Assembly (NCBI GenBank): GCA_033063855.1
Contig: CP093830.1
Location: 6,138,854-6,202,853 of the forward strand
Origin: Smittia aterrima
Lineage: Eukaryota; Arthropoda; Insecta; Diptera; Chironomidae
DNA length: 64,000 nt
Reading direction: 5' to 3'
Below are positions 46,101-56,194 of the stretch, one piece after another. The notes under the pieces were generated by a model, which was given only the letters and a program-made list of their open reading frames with translations, had not been told where the DNA came from and ran no database searches. Numbering within the stretch: the stretch's first letter is position 1; every line of letters starts with the position of its first letter. A program made the translations under genes and the position numbers.

Positions 46101-48076
46101 ATCTGCTCAAGTTCAGTAAACTCCTGAATGTCATCGACAACCCTTTCACTTGAATTCCTTCATCTGTTCGCAGCTCATGCCAAGTGACGGTTTCACAAAC
46201 GATTCAAGCTCAACGAACAATAGTTTTTGAATTTATTCAGCAGCAATGATTTTAATAAACGAAAAAAAATGAATTAACAAACTTTACCCCTTTCGATGAG
46301 AGAGAAGAAATATTGCTCTGGGGTAACGAATCGAAGATGAAAAAAACTGTGAGGCACACTTTTCCGAGATGGAAAAAACGAGTCTACTGAAAGAGAATCT
46401 AACGTTACTCAGATATTTGATATGCAAATTAATGGAATGAGGAATAACTTTTTTTTTCGTCATTAAAGGGGGAAGATTTTAATATTCACAAAGAGCGGTT
46501 CGCGTAGCTCTGTGTTTGTGAAGAAGTCGTCGCAGAACGGATGAGATTCCAACAGCAAAAGAGTTTTTAATGTATTCGACTTGTACGAAAGATTTTTTTT
46601 CATCATCATCCCTCACAGTGAATTTTAAACCCTTTCACCCTGAGCTCTTTTTTTTTAATTTCAAATTTTACTCCAGATATTTTTTTAAATCTGCATGCTG
46701 AGGGTGAAGAAGGAGGGTGAGGAAAGGGTTGAAGAAAGAAGCCAGAAGATGTAAATTGTGCACGTTCCTGGTTAAAAAAAGCGAGAGACTCAAATGAAAA
46801 AAATGTGTGAGGGACGATTTTTTGCTTTCATTTAAGATTTTTTTTTACTTTGGGACGAGTGAGAGTTGTGTCACGTGGTGAGAAGAAAATAAGTTCAATG
46901 CGACGTTGAATTTCGACAGAGCGATTTTGTTAAGAACTTAGTTGTCTTCACAGCTTTGGTCTTGTCGTTCAGTAATAGAATCTTTCATTCTCTTTTAAGA
47001 AACAATCTCGTTACGCAATCCACAAAGTGTCCTTCAAGGCTCGAAGCAAATTTCAAACTCGAAATGCGTTCTTCTATAAAAAAAGCATAATTTATGTCGA
47101 AAGCGGGCTTCGTATCATTAAAAGTATCATAAATTTGTGTGCGAAAGATGTCAAAAGAAAAATTTATAATTACGTTTCGTAACGCTGCGTTGTTTTTTGT
47201 GTGTCTTCTTCGGAAAAGCGTCGCCCGGGACTCGTTCAAAGTTTCCTTTCTTCTTCTTGGATGTCCATTGGAGTGTATAATTAATATTAATTTAAATTGG
47301 GGTCGAATCACGGAATTAAATTGAGCATAAATTGATATAAAGCTCGCTCTGTTTGTTGCTCGTTCCAACCTTCTCGAAGACGAAATGTAAATTTTATGCA
47401 AATCACAATCGAACCCATTTAATTATCGCGAGAGTCTTGTTCAACAAGGATCGATTGTTTGATTTGAATTATAAGACAGTTAATTCAAGCAGTTTTAATC
47501 AGAAAGTTTAATGAGAAACGCCCGCGAAGAGAAAGAAAGAAAAAGTTCTCTGCTTATCAACGTCAAAGCGTCGACGATTTCCATGGCAACTCTTTTAGCT
47601 GTCCCCACGCCGAAAATGGATTCTCCGTTTCTTTCTTCTCATCTAAGAGCACCACACCACCTTCTTCTCGGAATTGAGAAGAGGAATGAGGCGTTTTAAT
47701 AACAAACTCGGCTCAAGCGAAAATTCGATTTTTCATAATTTTCTTTTCTTTCACTTTCCCTCATTTTCCTCAAACCACTTCTCGCCAGCCTCGCGAGAAG
47801 TAAAATGATCTCGCGCATTGTAATTCGTTTCGTTCATTCTCCCTTCGAGGGAAAGTTTTTCTAAAAGGGGTTGAAAGAAAATGAAAAGACCGAAGAAGCT
47901 TAAATGAGGAAAGTCGATGCGAAACAATGAGTTGCCACGGTGTCGGTGGAGAATGAAGACGCTTTGTCTTCGTAGGCGTCCGCTTTCTTCCTTCTAATTT
48001 AATTTAATTTAAGGGGGAACAAGACACAGAACTGAGATGAAAATATTTTATTAGTTTAAACTCAGCTGAACAATAA
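40169..48076. other. Long gene-poor region downstream of Kruppel
   Basis: About 7.9 kb. It has AT-rich stretches and strand-biased purine or pyrimidine tracts (for example ~42,240-42,560 and 43,900-44,060), which give long chance frames such as the minus frame 44280-44801. No domain, splice pattern or RNA gene is supported. A perfect (GCA)5 run is at 44189-44203. The first part may include the Kr 3' UTR. Confidence 0.5.
44189..44203 (+). repeat. (GCA)5 microsatellite
   Basis: Five perfect GCA units in noncoding sequence. Confidence 0.8.
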
Positions 48077-50454
48077 TTAATTATTGCTATGCACAACGAG
48101 ATGTTCTCTCAGCTCAACTACTCTCGGGAAAGCTAGCGGGCACTTCTCACATTTATAAACGGCATCCCCTACATGAACTTTCTGCAAATGTTTAACGAGA
48201 TCTCCTTTCGAGGTATAGGCGCGGTCGCAATATTGACACTCATAAGGTTTCTGTGGAGATTGAAAAGAAAACTTTTCAAAGACTTGAAAGAAAACAAATT
48301 TGCTTTTGAACTTACCACCCCCGCATGTGTAAGTAGATGAAGCTGCAGTCGATGGTTGTCGTGGAATTTAAAACTGCATTGAGGACATGGAATATCCTTC
48401 TTATACGTCCCATCGTGCCGTTTGATATGCACGCCAAGTCCATCTTTGGTTTTGAAAGCTGCTCCACATTGTTCACAAACGTGCGGTCGGTCAGTACTGT
48501 GAGTTGTCTCATGTCGATCAAGAGCGACTTTCTTTGTGAACTTTTTGCTGCAGATTTTGCATTCAAACTTTAATTCTTTCTCTCGATTGTGAACATAACG
48601 AATGTGGGTGTCGAGGACACTCGCGGTTGCTAAAGATTTTGCACAAAAAGGACAAATGAAGAGAGTTTGGTTCTGATGCTTAACCTTATCGTGAATGTTA
48701 AGCTTCCATGCTGTTTTGAACTTGCGGTCGCATTTACTGCAATGATGAGGTCGAGGTTGTTCACTTCGCTTGTGACCAGCAACGTGAACGATAAGTTTTC
48801 CATCTAATGGAAATATTTTTAAACATTTCAAGCATTGATGAGTCTTTGGTTTTACGTGATACTTTGAATGAGCGACGAATGAATCGAAGTTCTTCAATTG
48901 CATTTGGCAGAGTTGACATGAAGTGGTATCGAAACTGTCACGATGAGTTTCGAGATGAATCGATAGATCAAATTCTGTTAAAAAGTTTTCATTGCAAATG
49001 CAGCACTTCAACTCTTGAACAACTTCGTGTTGAAAGAGTTCGCGAATAACTGCTTCGTGAACGATTAGACAATGATATTGGAGTTTTACTTTATCGAAAA
49101 ACTTTTCTCTGCATTGATCGCATTTGATTTCTTCGTCGTGATGTGCAGCGACGTGTTGTTCAAGGGAACGTTTATGTTTGAATCTCAATCTGCATCTTGA
49201 ACAGCAAAACTTGAAGCTTTCGTCGACATTCGCTGATAGTTTCAAATGATCATCTATCATGTGATGCTCCATTCCATCTTTCCTGTCGCCGCTGACTCCA
49301 CAAATATCACAAAAGAAAATTGTTTTGTTGTCACAATCTTTATGAGTTTCAGCCTCGTGAACTTCAAGATCGCAGTTCGTTAAAAATCTTTCAATGCAAT
49401 AACAACAGCCAAACGGTCGATCTTCTGGGTCGTGTTTCGTTTTGATGTGTCGTAATATATTTTTACGTGGCTTAAGTTCTTTATCGCAGAAGTTGCAAGT
49501 GTAGTAAGCGTCGTTGTAGTCTAGATATTCAGATCCTGGAGATGGTCGTGGATTGAAACGCTTGAGCCGCTTGATAACAGTTTTCTCTACTTTGTGATTG
49601 TCCGAAGCGCGAGATTCTATGTGCTTCTCAATGTTTCCATGAGAAAACTTTCTTTTTTTCTTAGCACAAGTGTCATGGTCTAATGAAGTATGATGCGACA
49701 TTCCTTCTTTACTGCTGCCACTTGCGCCACAAATTTCACAGAAAATTGTTGATGGTTTCTCGTTTCGGTGAGCACTTGATTCATGAGAGGTTTTCATCGA
49801 TTTCTTGCTAAATCGAAGATTGCAGTACAAGCAACCAAAAGGTTTTGAGATGGGATCATGAAGAGTTCTCATATGGCGAACTACATTGTTCTTACGTTTT
49901 AAACTGATATCACAAAAACTGCACAAATAGCAAATTTCACTGAATGGCGAAAGAACAGACCCAGGAGCGATACGTGGATTAAAATCTGTTTTTCCTTTGC
50001 TGCCTTCATCTTCAAATTTCTGTCGTGAACTTGATTCATTAATTTTAGATGAATCGTCGCTTTCAGATGCTTCACTGGCTTCACCACAGTTCAAGAAATC
50101 AATATCATACTCGATTTTTATGTGCTCGATAGGATCTGCCGACGGTTCTCGCTTTACATGAAATTGACTTCTGAAGAATTTGTCACTCTCAATGCTGATT
50201 CTTTGAAGCTCTGAAGCGCTGAGTAAGACCTGTTGAAAATTTTAATTAATATCTCAGAACAATGTAATGAATCAGACTCTAATTACCTCTAAACATGCTA
50301 AGCAAATATGTTTTGGTAAATCATCGTCTTTCACAATGTTAATCGGAATAACTTTCTGAACAACCTCGGCGATTTGTTGTCCATCTTCGTAGTCAAACAG
50401 AGATTTAAAGGAAACATCGCTTAATTTCCTACACAAGCGGCAACTTCCAGCCAT
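48077..50454 (-). CDS. ZAD multi-C2H2 zinc-finger protein with two three-finger modules
   Basis: Exons 50454-50287, 50229-48316 and 48250-48077 (introns 57 and 65 nt, both phase 0) encode 751 residues. The ATG at 50454 (MAGSCRLCRK) starts directly in the ZAD, with Cys5, Cys8, Cys51 and Cys54; the longer upstream extension is not needed. Two copies of a ~105-residue module follow, starting FNPRIAPGSVL and FNPRPSPGSEY. Each has three finger-like units: CNFCD..H..H, CCYC..H..H and CDICGVSG..H..H. Then come about ten more fingers, including CSKCDRKFKTAWKLNIHDK, CPFCAKSLATASVLDTHI and a final pair in exon 3 (YECQYCDRAYTSKGDLVKH). It is probably a nuclear DNA-binding regulator. It lies head to head with its expanded paralog. 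Confidence 0.88.
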
Positions 50455-50618
50455 TTCGAGTAAAAAGAAAATTGAGGAAAAAATAATTTGTGTTAGTAAA
50501 CATTCCGAGTTGACAGAATAAAATCTTTTTGAAAATTTTGTCATCTTAGGTTTGTTGTCATAAAATTACAAAAAAAAACTTGATTTTCAAATAAAACAAT
50601 TTAAATTACTGCCCTTAA
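50455..50618. promoter_or_regulatory. Bidirectional promoter of the divergent ZAD pair
   Basis: Only 164 bp separate the two start codons. No TATA box at a proper distance is evident for either gene. Both promoters and both 5' leaders must fit in this gap, so the two genes are likely co-regulated. Confidence 0.6.
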
Positions 50619-53600
50619 ATGGCTCAAAGCTGCCGCTTGTGTCGAAAGGCTGATGACGGCTTCTTTGAATCTCTTTTTGAATATAAAGATGGACAACAAA
50701 TCGCCGAGGTTGTTCAGAAAATTTGCGAAATTGAAGTTTCAAAGGAAGATAAATTTCCAAAGAATATATGCGAAGAGTGTTTAGAAGTAAGAATTCAATG
50801 TTTCATCGTACAAATAAGTTAAAACATTTATTTTGCTTTCAGATATCTCTCAGTGCTTTTCAACTTCAAAAGATAAGTCAAGAAAGCGACAAGTTCTTTC
50901 GAGCCCAAATCTTTTCTGGTGTCATCAAAGAAGAGCCTACAGAATTCTGTAAAGTGGAAGACCAAGAAAATGATGGAGATATTTTCCATTTAGGAGGTGA
51001 AGAGTCCTACGAAAGCTCCCCATCACAAAAGACCGGCTTGATGCAAGACAGAAGTTCAAGAAACTTTTTCGACTTGGGAATTGAAAATGTCAAAGTTGAA
51101 TTCAACAGTGGATCTGAAGCCGAATCAACAAGTGAAATCATCAAGTCACCGAGAAAGAAAGAGAAAAAGACGAAATTTCATCCACAAATTGTTCCTGGTT
51201 CAGTTCTCAAACCTTGTTCAGAGATTTGGTATTCGTGCAATTTCTGTGACAAACAGCTGAAGCCACGACCTAATATGATTCGACATATGAACTTACTTCA
51301 CGATCCTCTGACCAAACCTTACGCTTGCAAGTATTGCATTCTTCGATTCGATAAAAAGAAGAAGAGAGATTTCCATCAAAGTTTCCACAGCGACGATGAA
51401 GCAATTGAAGTAATTGTTTGTGACATTTGTGGAGCCACTGGAAACAAAGTCGAAGGAATGGAACATCATAAAAGATACGATCACAGCAGTGATCAAAGAC
51501 AGAATCGTTCAAGAATCGAAAGTAGCGAAGAAGAAGAAGTTAGAAATGATGAAAGTTTCAGTAACGATTCTTCTGAAAGTGATGAACGAGTTTTAAAACG
51601 AGTTGTGAAACCGCGAATTAAATCATTCTTTCATCCACGTATCACTCCTGGTTCTATTCTTAAGCCAGTCACAGAAGTTTGGTATGATTGCAACTTTTGT
51701 GAGAAGAAACTTAAGCCACGTAATAACATGTTGAGACATATGACTGCCTTCCACGACCCGATTTCCAAACCGTTTGGTTGCCAATATTGTATTCTACGTT
51801 TCGACAGTGAGAGAAAGAAAGATTTACACGAAACATCGTTCCACGAAAATGAAGAACCGTCAATCTACTTCTGTGATGTCTGTGGAGCGAGTGGAAGCTT
51901 AGAACAAGGAATGAAGTTCCATATGCAAGACGATCACAAAAACCTTTCTTCCGATTTAAAAAATATTAAGCCAAGACCTAGCACAAAACGAAAATTCAAA
52001 CCAGATGAAAATTCGAATGATTCAGAAATCGTCTCAAGAAAGTCCGAGAAAGTTATCCGAAGAAAAAGTTCCACAGTTTTCCATCCTCGAATTACTCCTG
52101 GATCCGTTCTCAAACCATGTTCAGAAATTTGGTATTCGTGTAACTTTTGTGATAAGAGTTTGAAGCCACGACCCAACATGCTCCGGCACATGATGAAATT
52201 TCACGATCCAAAATCAAAACCGTTCGCTTGCAAGTTTTGCGTTATGCGATTCGATAACGCTGGAAAGAAAGAATATCACGAGTCAGCAGCACATGATGAC
52301 GATGAAAAATTACCTCCTGTGCTTTCCTGTGGTGTTTGCGGAGCGACTGGAAACCACGAGATAGGAATGAAGCATCATAAGAAAGACGATCACAATCCTA
52401 AATTACAAGAAATTGCAAGATTTAAACCGTCCACCAAAATAAGATCATCGGAAGAGGAGGATAATTCTACTGACTCAGAAATCGAACCAAGAAGATCAGA
52501 CAAAATTGTTCGAAAAAGTGAGAAAACAATTTTCCATCCACGAATTACTCCTGGATCCGTTCTCAAACCTTGTTCAGAGATTTGGTATTCGTGCAATTTC
52601 TGTGATAAGAGTTTGAAGCCACGACCCAACATGCTTCGGCACATGATGCTGCTTCATGATCCTCGAACTAAACCATTCGCTTGCAAGTTTTGCGTTATGC
52701 GATTCGATACCGACATAAAGAAAGAATATCACGAGTCCACTGCGCATGAAGATGATATTGAATTGAATCCTGTTCTCGTTTGTGACATCTGCGGAGCAAC
52801 TGGAAATCACGAAAAAGGAATGCGACAGCACAAGAAAGACGATCATAATCCCAAGATTCAAAAAATTGTAAGATTGAAAACTTCTAACGGAATGAAAGCA
52901 TCAGACGAATCATCTAATGAAGAGGAAGAAAGGGATGGAAACGTTTCCTCAAGTGAAAGATTCAATCCACGGCAGTTGCCGGGTTCCGCTTCATCAAAAT
53001 TAGATGACGTGGTTTTCTCTTGTAATTTCTGCGATCAGCGAATGAAGCAACGAGCAAATATTCTCAATCACATGAAAGTTCATGATCCAGTAGAGTTTCC
53101 GTTCGCTTGTCGTTACTGCATCTCACGATTCAAGACAGCTGACGAGTGGAATGATCATGAAAACAAGCAACACGACGGAAACAGCGAAGTCAAGACTATT
53201 GTTTGTGATATTTGTGGAGCGACAGGCGACAATCTTGAAGGAATGGAAAACCACAAAATGGACGACCACAGACGAGAATCAATGATCGCATCGAACGCAA
53301 TATTCAATCCACGACCTGCTCAAGGCATTGCACGCTTAGAGTTATCAGAAGTGTTGTTCGAGTGCAATTTCTGTGAAAAAGTTCTTAAGCCAAAGAATTA
53401 CCTTGTGCAGCACATGCGAGCGAAACACGATCCTTCAATCAAACCATTTGGCTGTGAATACTGCGTTTTAAGATTCAGAATAAAATCAGATTTGCTCGAT
53501 CATGAAGCAGAAGCTCATGAAAAATCGGAACAGAAATCGATTTACTTTTGCGATATTTGTGGTGTGAGCGGCAACAAGAAAGACGGAATGGAGAATCACA

Positions 53601-54780
53601 TGACAGATGATCATCTTAAGATAACTCAAAAAGTCGAAGATGAGTATATTTACAATTGTCCAAGATGCAAAGCAAAGTTCAACCGAAAAAGTTTCCTAGA
53701 CCATCATCTCATGTTCCATCACGAGGAAAATTACAAATGCTCTCGATGTAGCGAGACATTTAGTGACAAGAAAAGAAGAATCAATCACGTTTTGCTTGTT
53801 CATGACAAACTGATCACCGAACTCGAACCCCACGAAGTCATACAAGAACTTAAATGTTGTGGATGCACTAAAGAGTTTTCAACAGAAGCTGAGCTCACAA
53901 CACATCTCGCGAGTCATCGCCAAGGCTTCGTCTCCATTCCTTGTAAACTGTCTTGCGTCATTAAACTGCATACATTTGATTCCTTTGTAGCTCATTCAAA
54001 TTATCATTCGAAGGCAAAAACTCATCGATGCTTAAAATGTTCGAAAGTGTTTCCGCTTGACCGAAAGCTTTTTGCTCATGTCGCGAGTCACAAGAGGAGC
54101 GAACAGCCTCGTAGCGTGAAATGTGGAAAATGTGGCAGTGGATTTAGAACCGTTAAAGAACTTGATGTTCATGAAAAAGTCAAACATCAGAATCAAACTC
54201 TTTTCATCTGTCCTTTCTGTGCCAAATCGCTAGCATCAGCGGCAATTCTTGATACTCATATCCGATTCGTACACAATCGAGAGAGAGAAGAAAAGTTTGA
54301 ATGCCAAGTTTGCAATCGGAAATTCATGAGAAACACTTGTTTGATTCGACACAGCGCAACACATCGAACGGAGAGGCCTCACGTTTGTGAACAATGTGGA
54401 GCGAGCTTCAAGACAAAGGAAGGCATTGCAATTCATCTGAAACGTCACGACGGAACGTTTTTGAAGAAATTTGATTGTAATCAATGCAGCCACAAGTTTA
54501 CGAGTCGACATCGTTTAAAAGTTCATCTGTTGACGCATTCTGGAATTGTAAGTTTGACTTCCTTGATTTTCGAATTAATGTTTGATGTAATTTTAATTTT
54601 TAGAAACCTTACGAGTGCACCTACTGTGATCGAGCATACACTTCAAAAGGCGATCTCACCAAACATCTTCAGAAAGTTCATGTTGGAGATGCCGTTTATC
54701 AATGCGAGAAATGTCCACTCGCCTTCCCGAAAATCGTAGATTTGCGAGAGCATCTTGTCGTCCATGCACAGAATAATTAA
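50619..54780 (+). CDS. ZAD multi-C2H2 zinc-finger protein with six three-finger modules
   Basis: Exons 50619-50786, 50843-54547 and 54604-54780 (two 56-nt phase-0 introns) encode 1,349 residues. Exon 1 is 168 nt, as in the divergent paralog, and encodes a ZAD with Cys5, Cys8, Cys51 and Cys54. A Glu/Ser-rich linker leads to six modules starting near 51,175, 51,628, 52,078, 52,530, 52,962 and 53,303. Each begins F[HN]PR..PGS and carries three units: CNFCD..H, CK[FY]C..H and CDICGATG..H. Acidic/serine linkers separate them. Modules 3 and 4 are nearly identical. About ten further fingers follow (CGKCGSGFRTVKELDVHEK, CPFCAKSLASAAILDTHI), ending in exon 3 with YECTYCDRAYTSKGDLTKH. It is a DNA-binding regulator by family; the target is unknown. 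Confidence 0.88.
51175..53630 (+). repeat. Six tandem copies of a coding three-finger module
   Basis: The modules start near 51,175, 51,628, 52,078, 52,530, 52,962 and 53,303, with a period of ~450 nt for the first four and less for the last two. Copies 3 and 4 share long near-identical DNA, for example ATTACTCCTGGATCCGTTCT at both ~52,092 and ~52,543. Copies 5 and 6 are the most diverged; copy 6 is closest to the second module of the paralog (both have GNKKDG/GDRKDG and end DDHLK). Confidence 0.85.
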
Positions 54781-54819
54781 AAACCTAATATCATTTCGTC
54801 AAAATCACTTGAAAAAACG

Positions 54820-54832
54820 TTTATTGAATAAA
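54820..54832. terminator. Overlapping poly(A) signals on both strands
   Basis: TTTATTGAATAAA contains AATAAA on the plus strand (54827-54832; 47 nt after the ZAD stop) and AATAAA on the minus strand (54825-54820; 35 nt after the ING stop). The two signals are one base apart, so the convergent transcripts must overlap at their ends. Confidence 0.7.
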
Positions 54833-54859
54833 ATTAAAACTTTAAATGTTAATCTCTAT

Positions 54860-56194
54860 TTAAATAAACTTTCTGTCTGTGTTTGGCGAGTCCTGATACT
54901 TTTTGCGTAAGTTTTTGTTCATGACATTTGGACGATCACCTCGACAGTTGGGGCAATACCTACAAGAAGAGTTTATAAATAAACTAAATTTTTGTATATT
55001 AAATTCACTTACCATCTTCCTTTCGGCTTCGATTGAAGCGATACGCAACTGAAGTGGAACCACTCGATTGGACACAAATCGTTTTCACACAGAATCATCT
55101 CGCCATAAGAAATCTGAAATGAAAAACATTAATTTAATAATTTCCTTTCTTGATTCAATCTTCCAATAAGATTTCTCACCTGTCCACACAAACAATAAGT
55201 TTCTTCATCAGGATCGATTGTATCATCTTGAATGGCTCCAGCGACTTGCTCTTGAACTGGCTGAGATGCTTGACCTCCAGATTGTCTTCCACTCGTCTTT
55301 CTTTGTTGCTTCTTCTTCTTTCCAGAGACATTTGCAGCTGCTGCTTTCTTCGCACTTGCGGCGACTTGACTGGCTGACGGTGGTTTACTCTGAAAGAATA
55401 ACTTAGAATCAGTCAAACTTCAATATTTTTATAATTTTTCTTACCGTTGATGGTTCAGCTTTGATTGCAACATCAATTCGATCGACATCCATGTTTGTTT
55501 CTGTTCGCGTTCGTCTCGCTCTTTTCGCTCCTTTATCCTGTCCACTTCCATTTCCGTTATTCGCTTCATTCTCTTGTACACTGTTGTTTGTGCTGGAACT
55601 CATATTTGAACCAGGAGCTGATGAGTTTTTGAGAGGAAGAGACGAGAAAACTTGTTGCACAATCGAAGCATTCTTCGCAGTTGATGATGACGATGGCACA
55701 GGGCTTTGAATTCGATCTTGTTTGTTGTTAAGATTGTTTTGGAAGTCTCTTTCAACCGAACGAAACTTAGTTTCAATCATATCTGACAGAACTTGTCCGT
55801 AATGGATTTTGTCGTCGTTGTAATCTTGTAGCTTGATGAGAATTGTTTGAAGTCGAGTGTAGAGCTTCGCTTTCTTATCTCCAGTCGAGGTGGTAATTTT
55901 TTCTGATAGCTCATCAGCTTCATTGACAATATCTGAAGTGATTTATGTTGTTTAGTTGATGTTAAAATATAGAACTAGCTAACTTACTGTTTGTTTTGAT
56001 GTCCAGTTCACGGCAAATTGAAAGAATTCTCATGATGTCGTCTACAAAACAAAGTTTTCGTAAAATTATTAATTCAATAACATATTTTCTTCTAATTATT
56101 TACCTGGGAAATCTTCTATGTACTCCAAATAGTTCTTCAAGAAGACTCCGGAGAAGTTTGCTTCAGTAGCAGTTGGTACAATTTGATTTAGCAT
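54860..56194 (-). CDS. Inhibitor of growth family PHD-finger protein (ING1/2-like)
   Basis: Six exons: 56194-56104, 56041-55988, 55932-55445, 55389-55180, 55113-55013, 54959-54860; 347 residues. The N-terminal ING domain has [20 protein letters not shown], then ELDIKTN and a helical segment (DEAD-like [29 protein letters not shown]). A Ser/Asn-rich linker, basic KRARRTR and KKKKQQRK patches follow. The C-terminal PHD finger starts [15 protein letters not shown] and has [10 protein letters not shown] and [12 protein letters not shown]; all Cys/His ligands are present. ING proteins read H3K4me3 through the PHD and recruit histone deacetylase or acetyltransferase complexes. The tail after the PHD is closest to ING1/ING2 as I recall them; ING4/5 or ING3 is less likely. 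Confidence 0.88.

Noticed and set aside
48169..48315. C-terminal extension of the minus-strand ZAD protein reading through 48,250-48,315
   Set aside because: A consensus intron (48251-48315) interrupts it; splicing restores a conserved final finger pair that matches the paralog.
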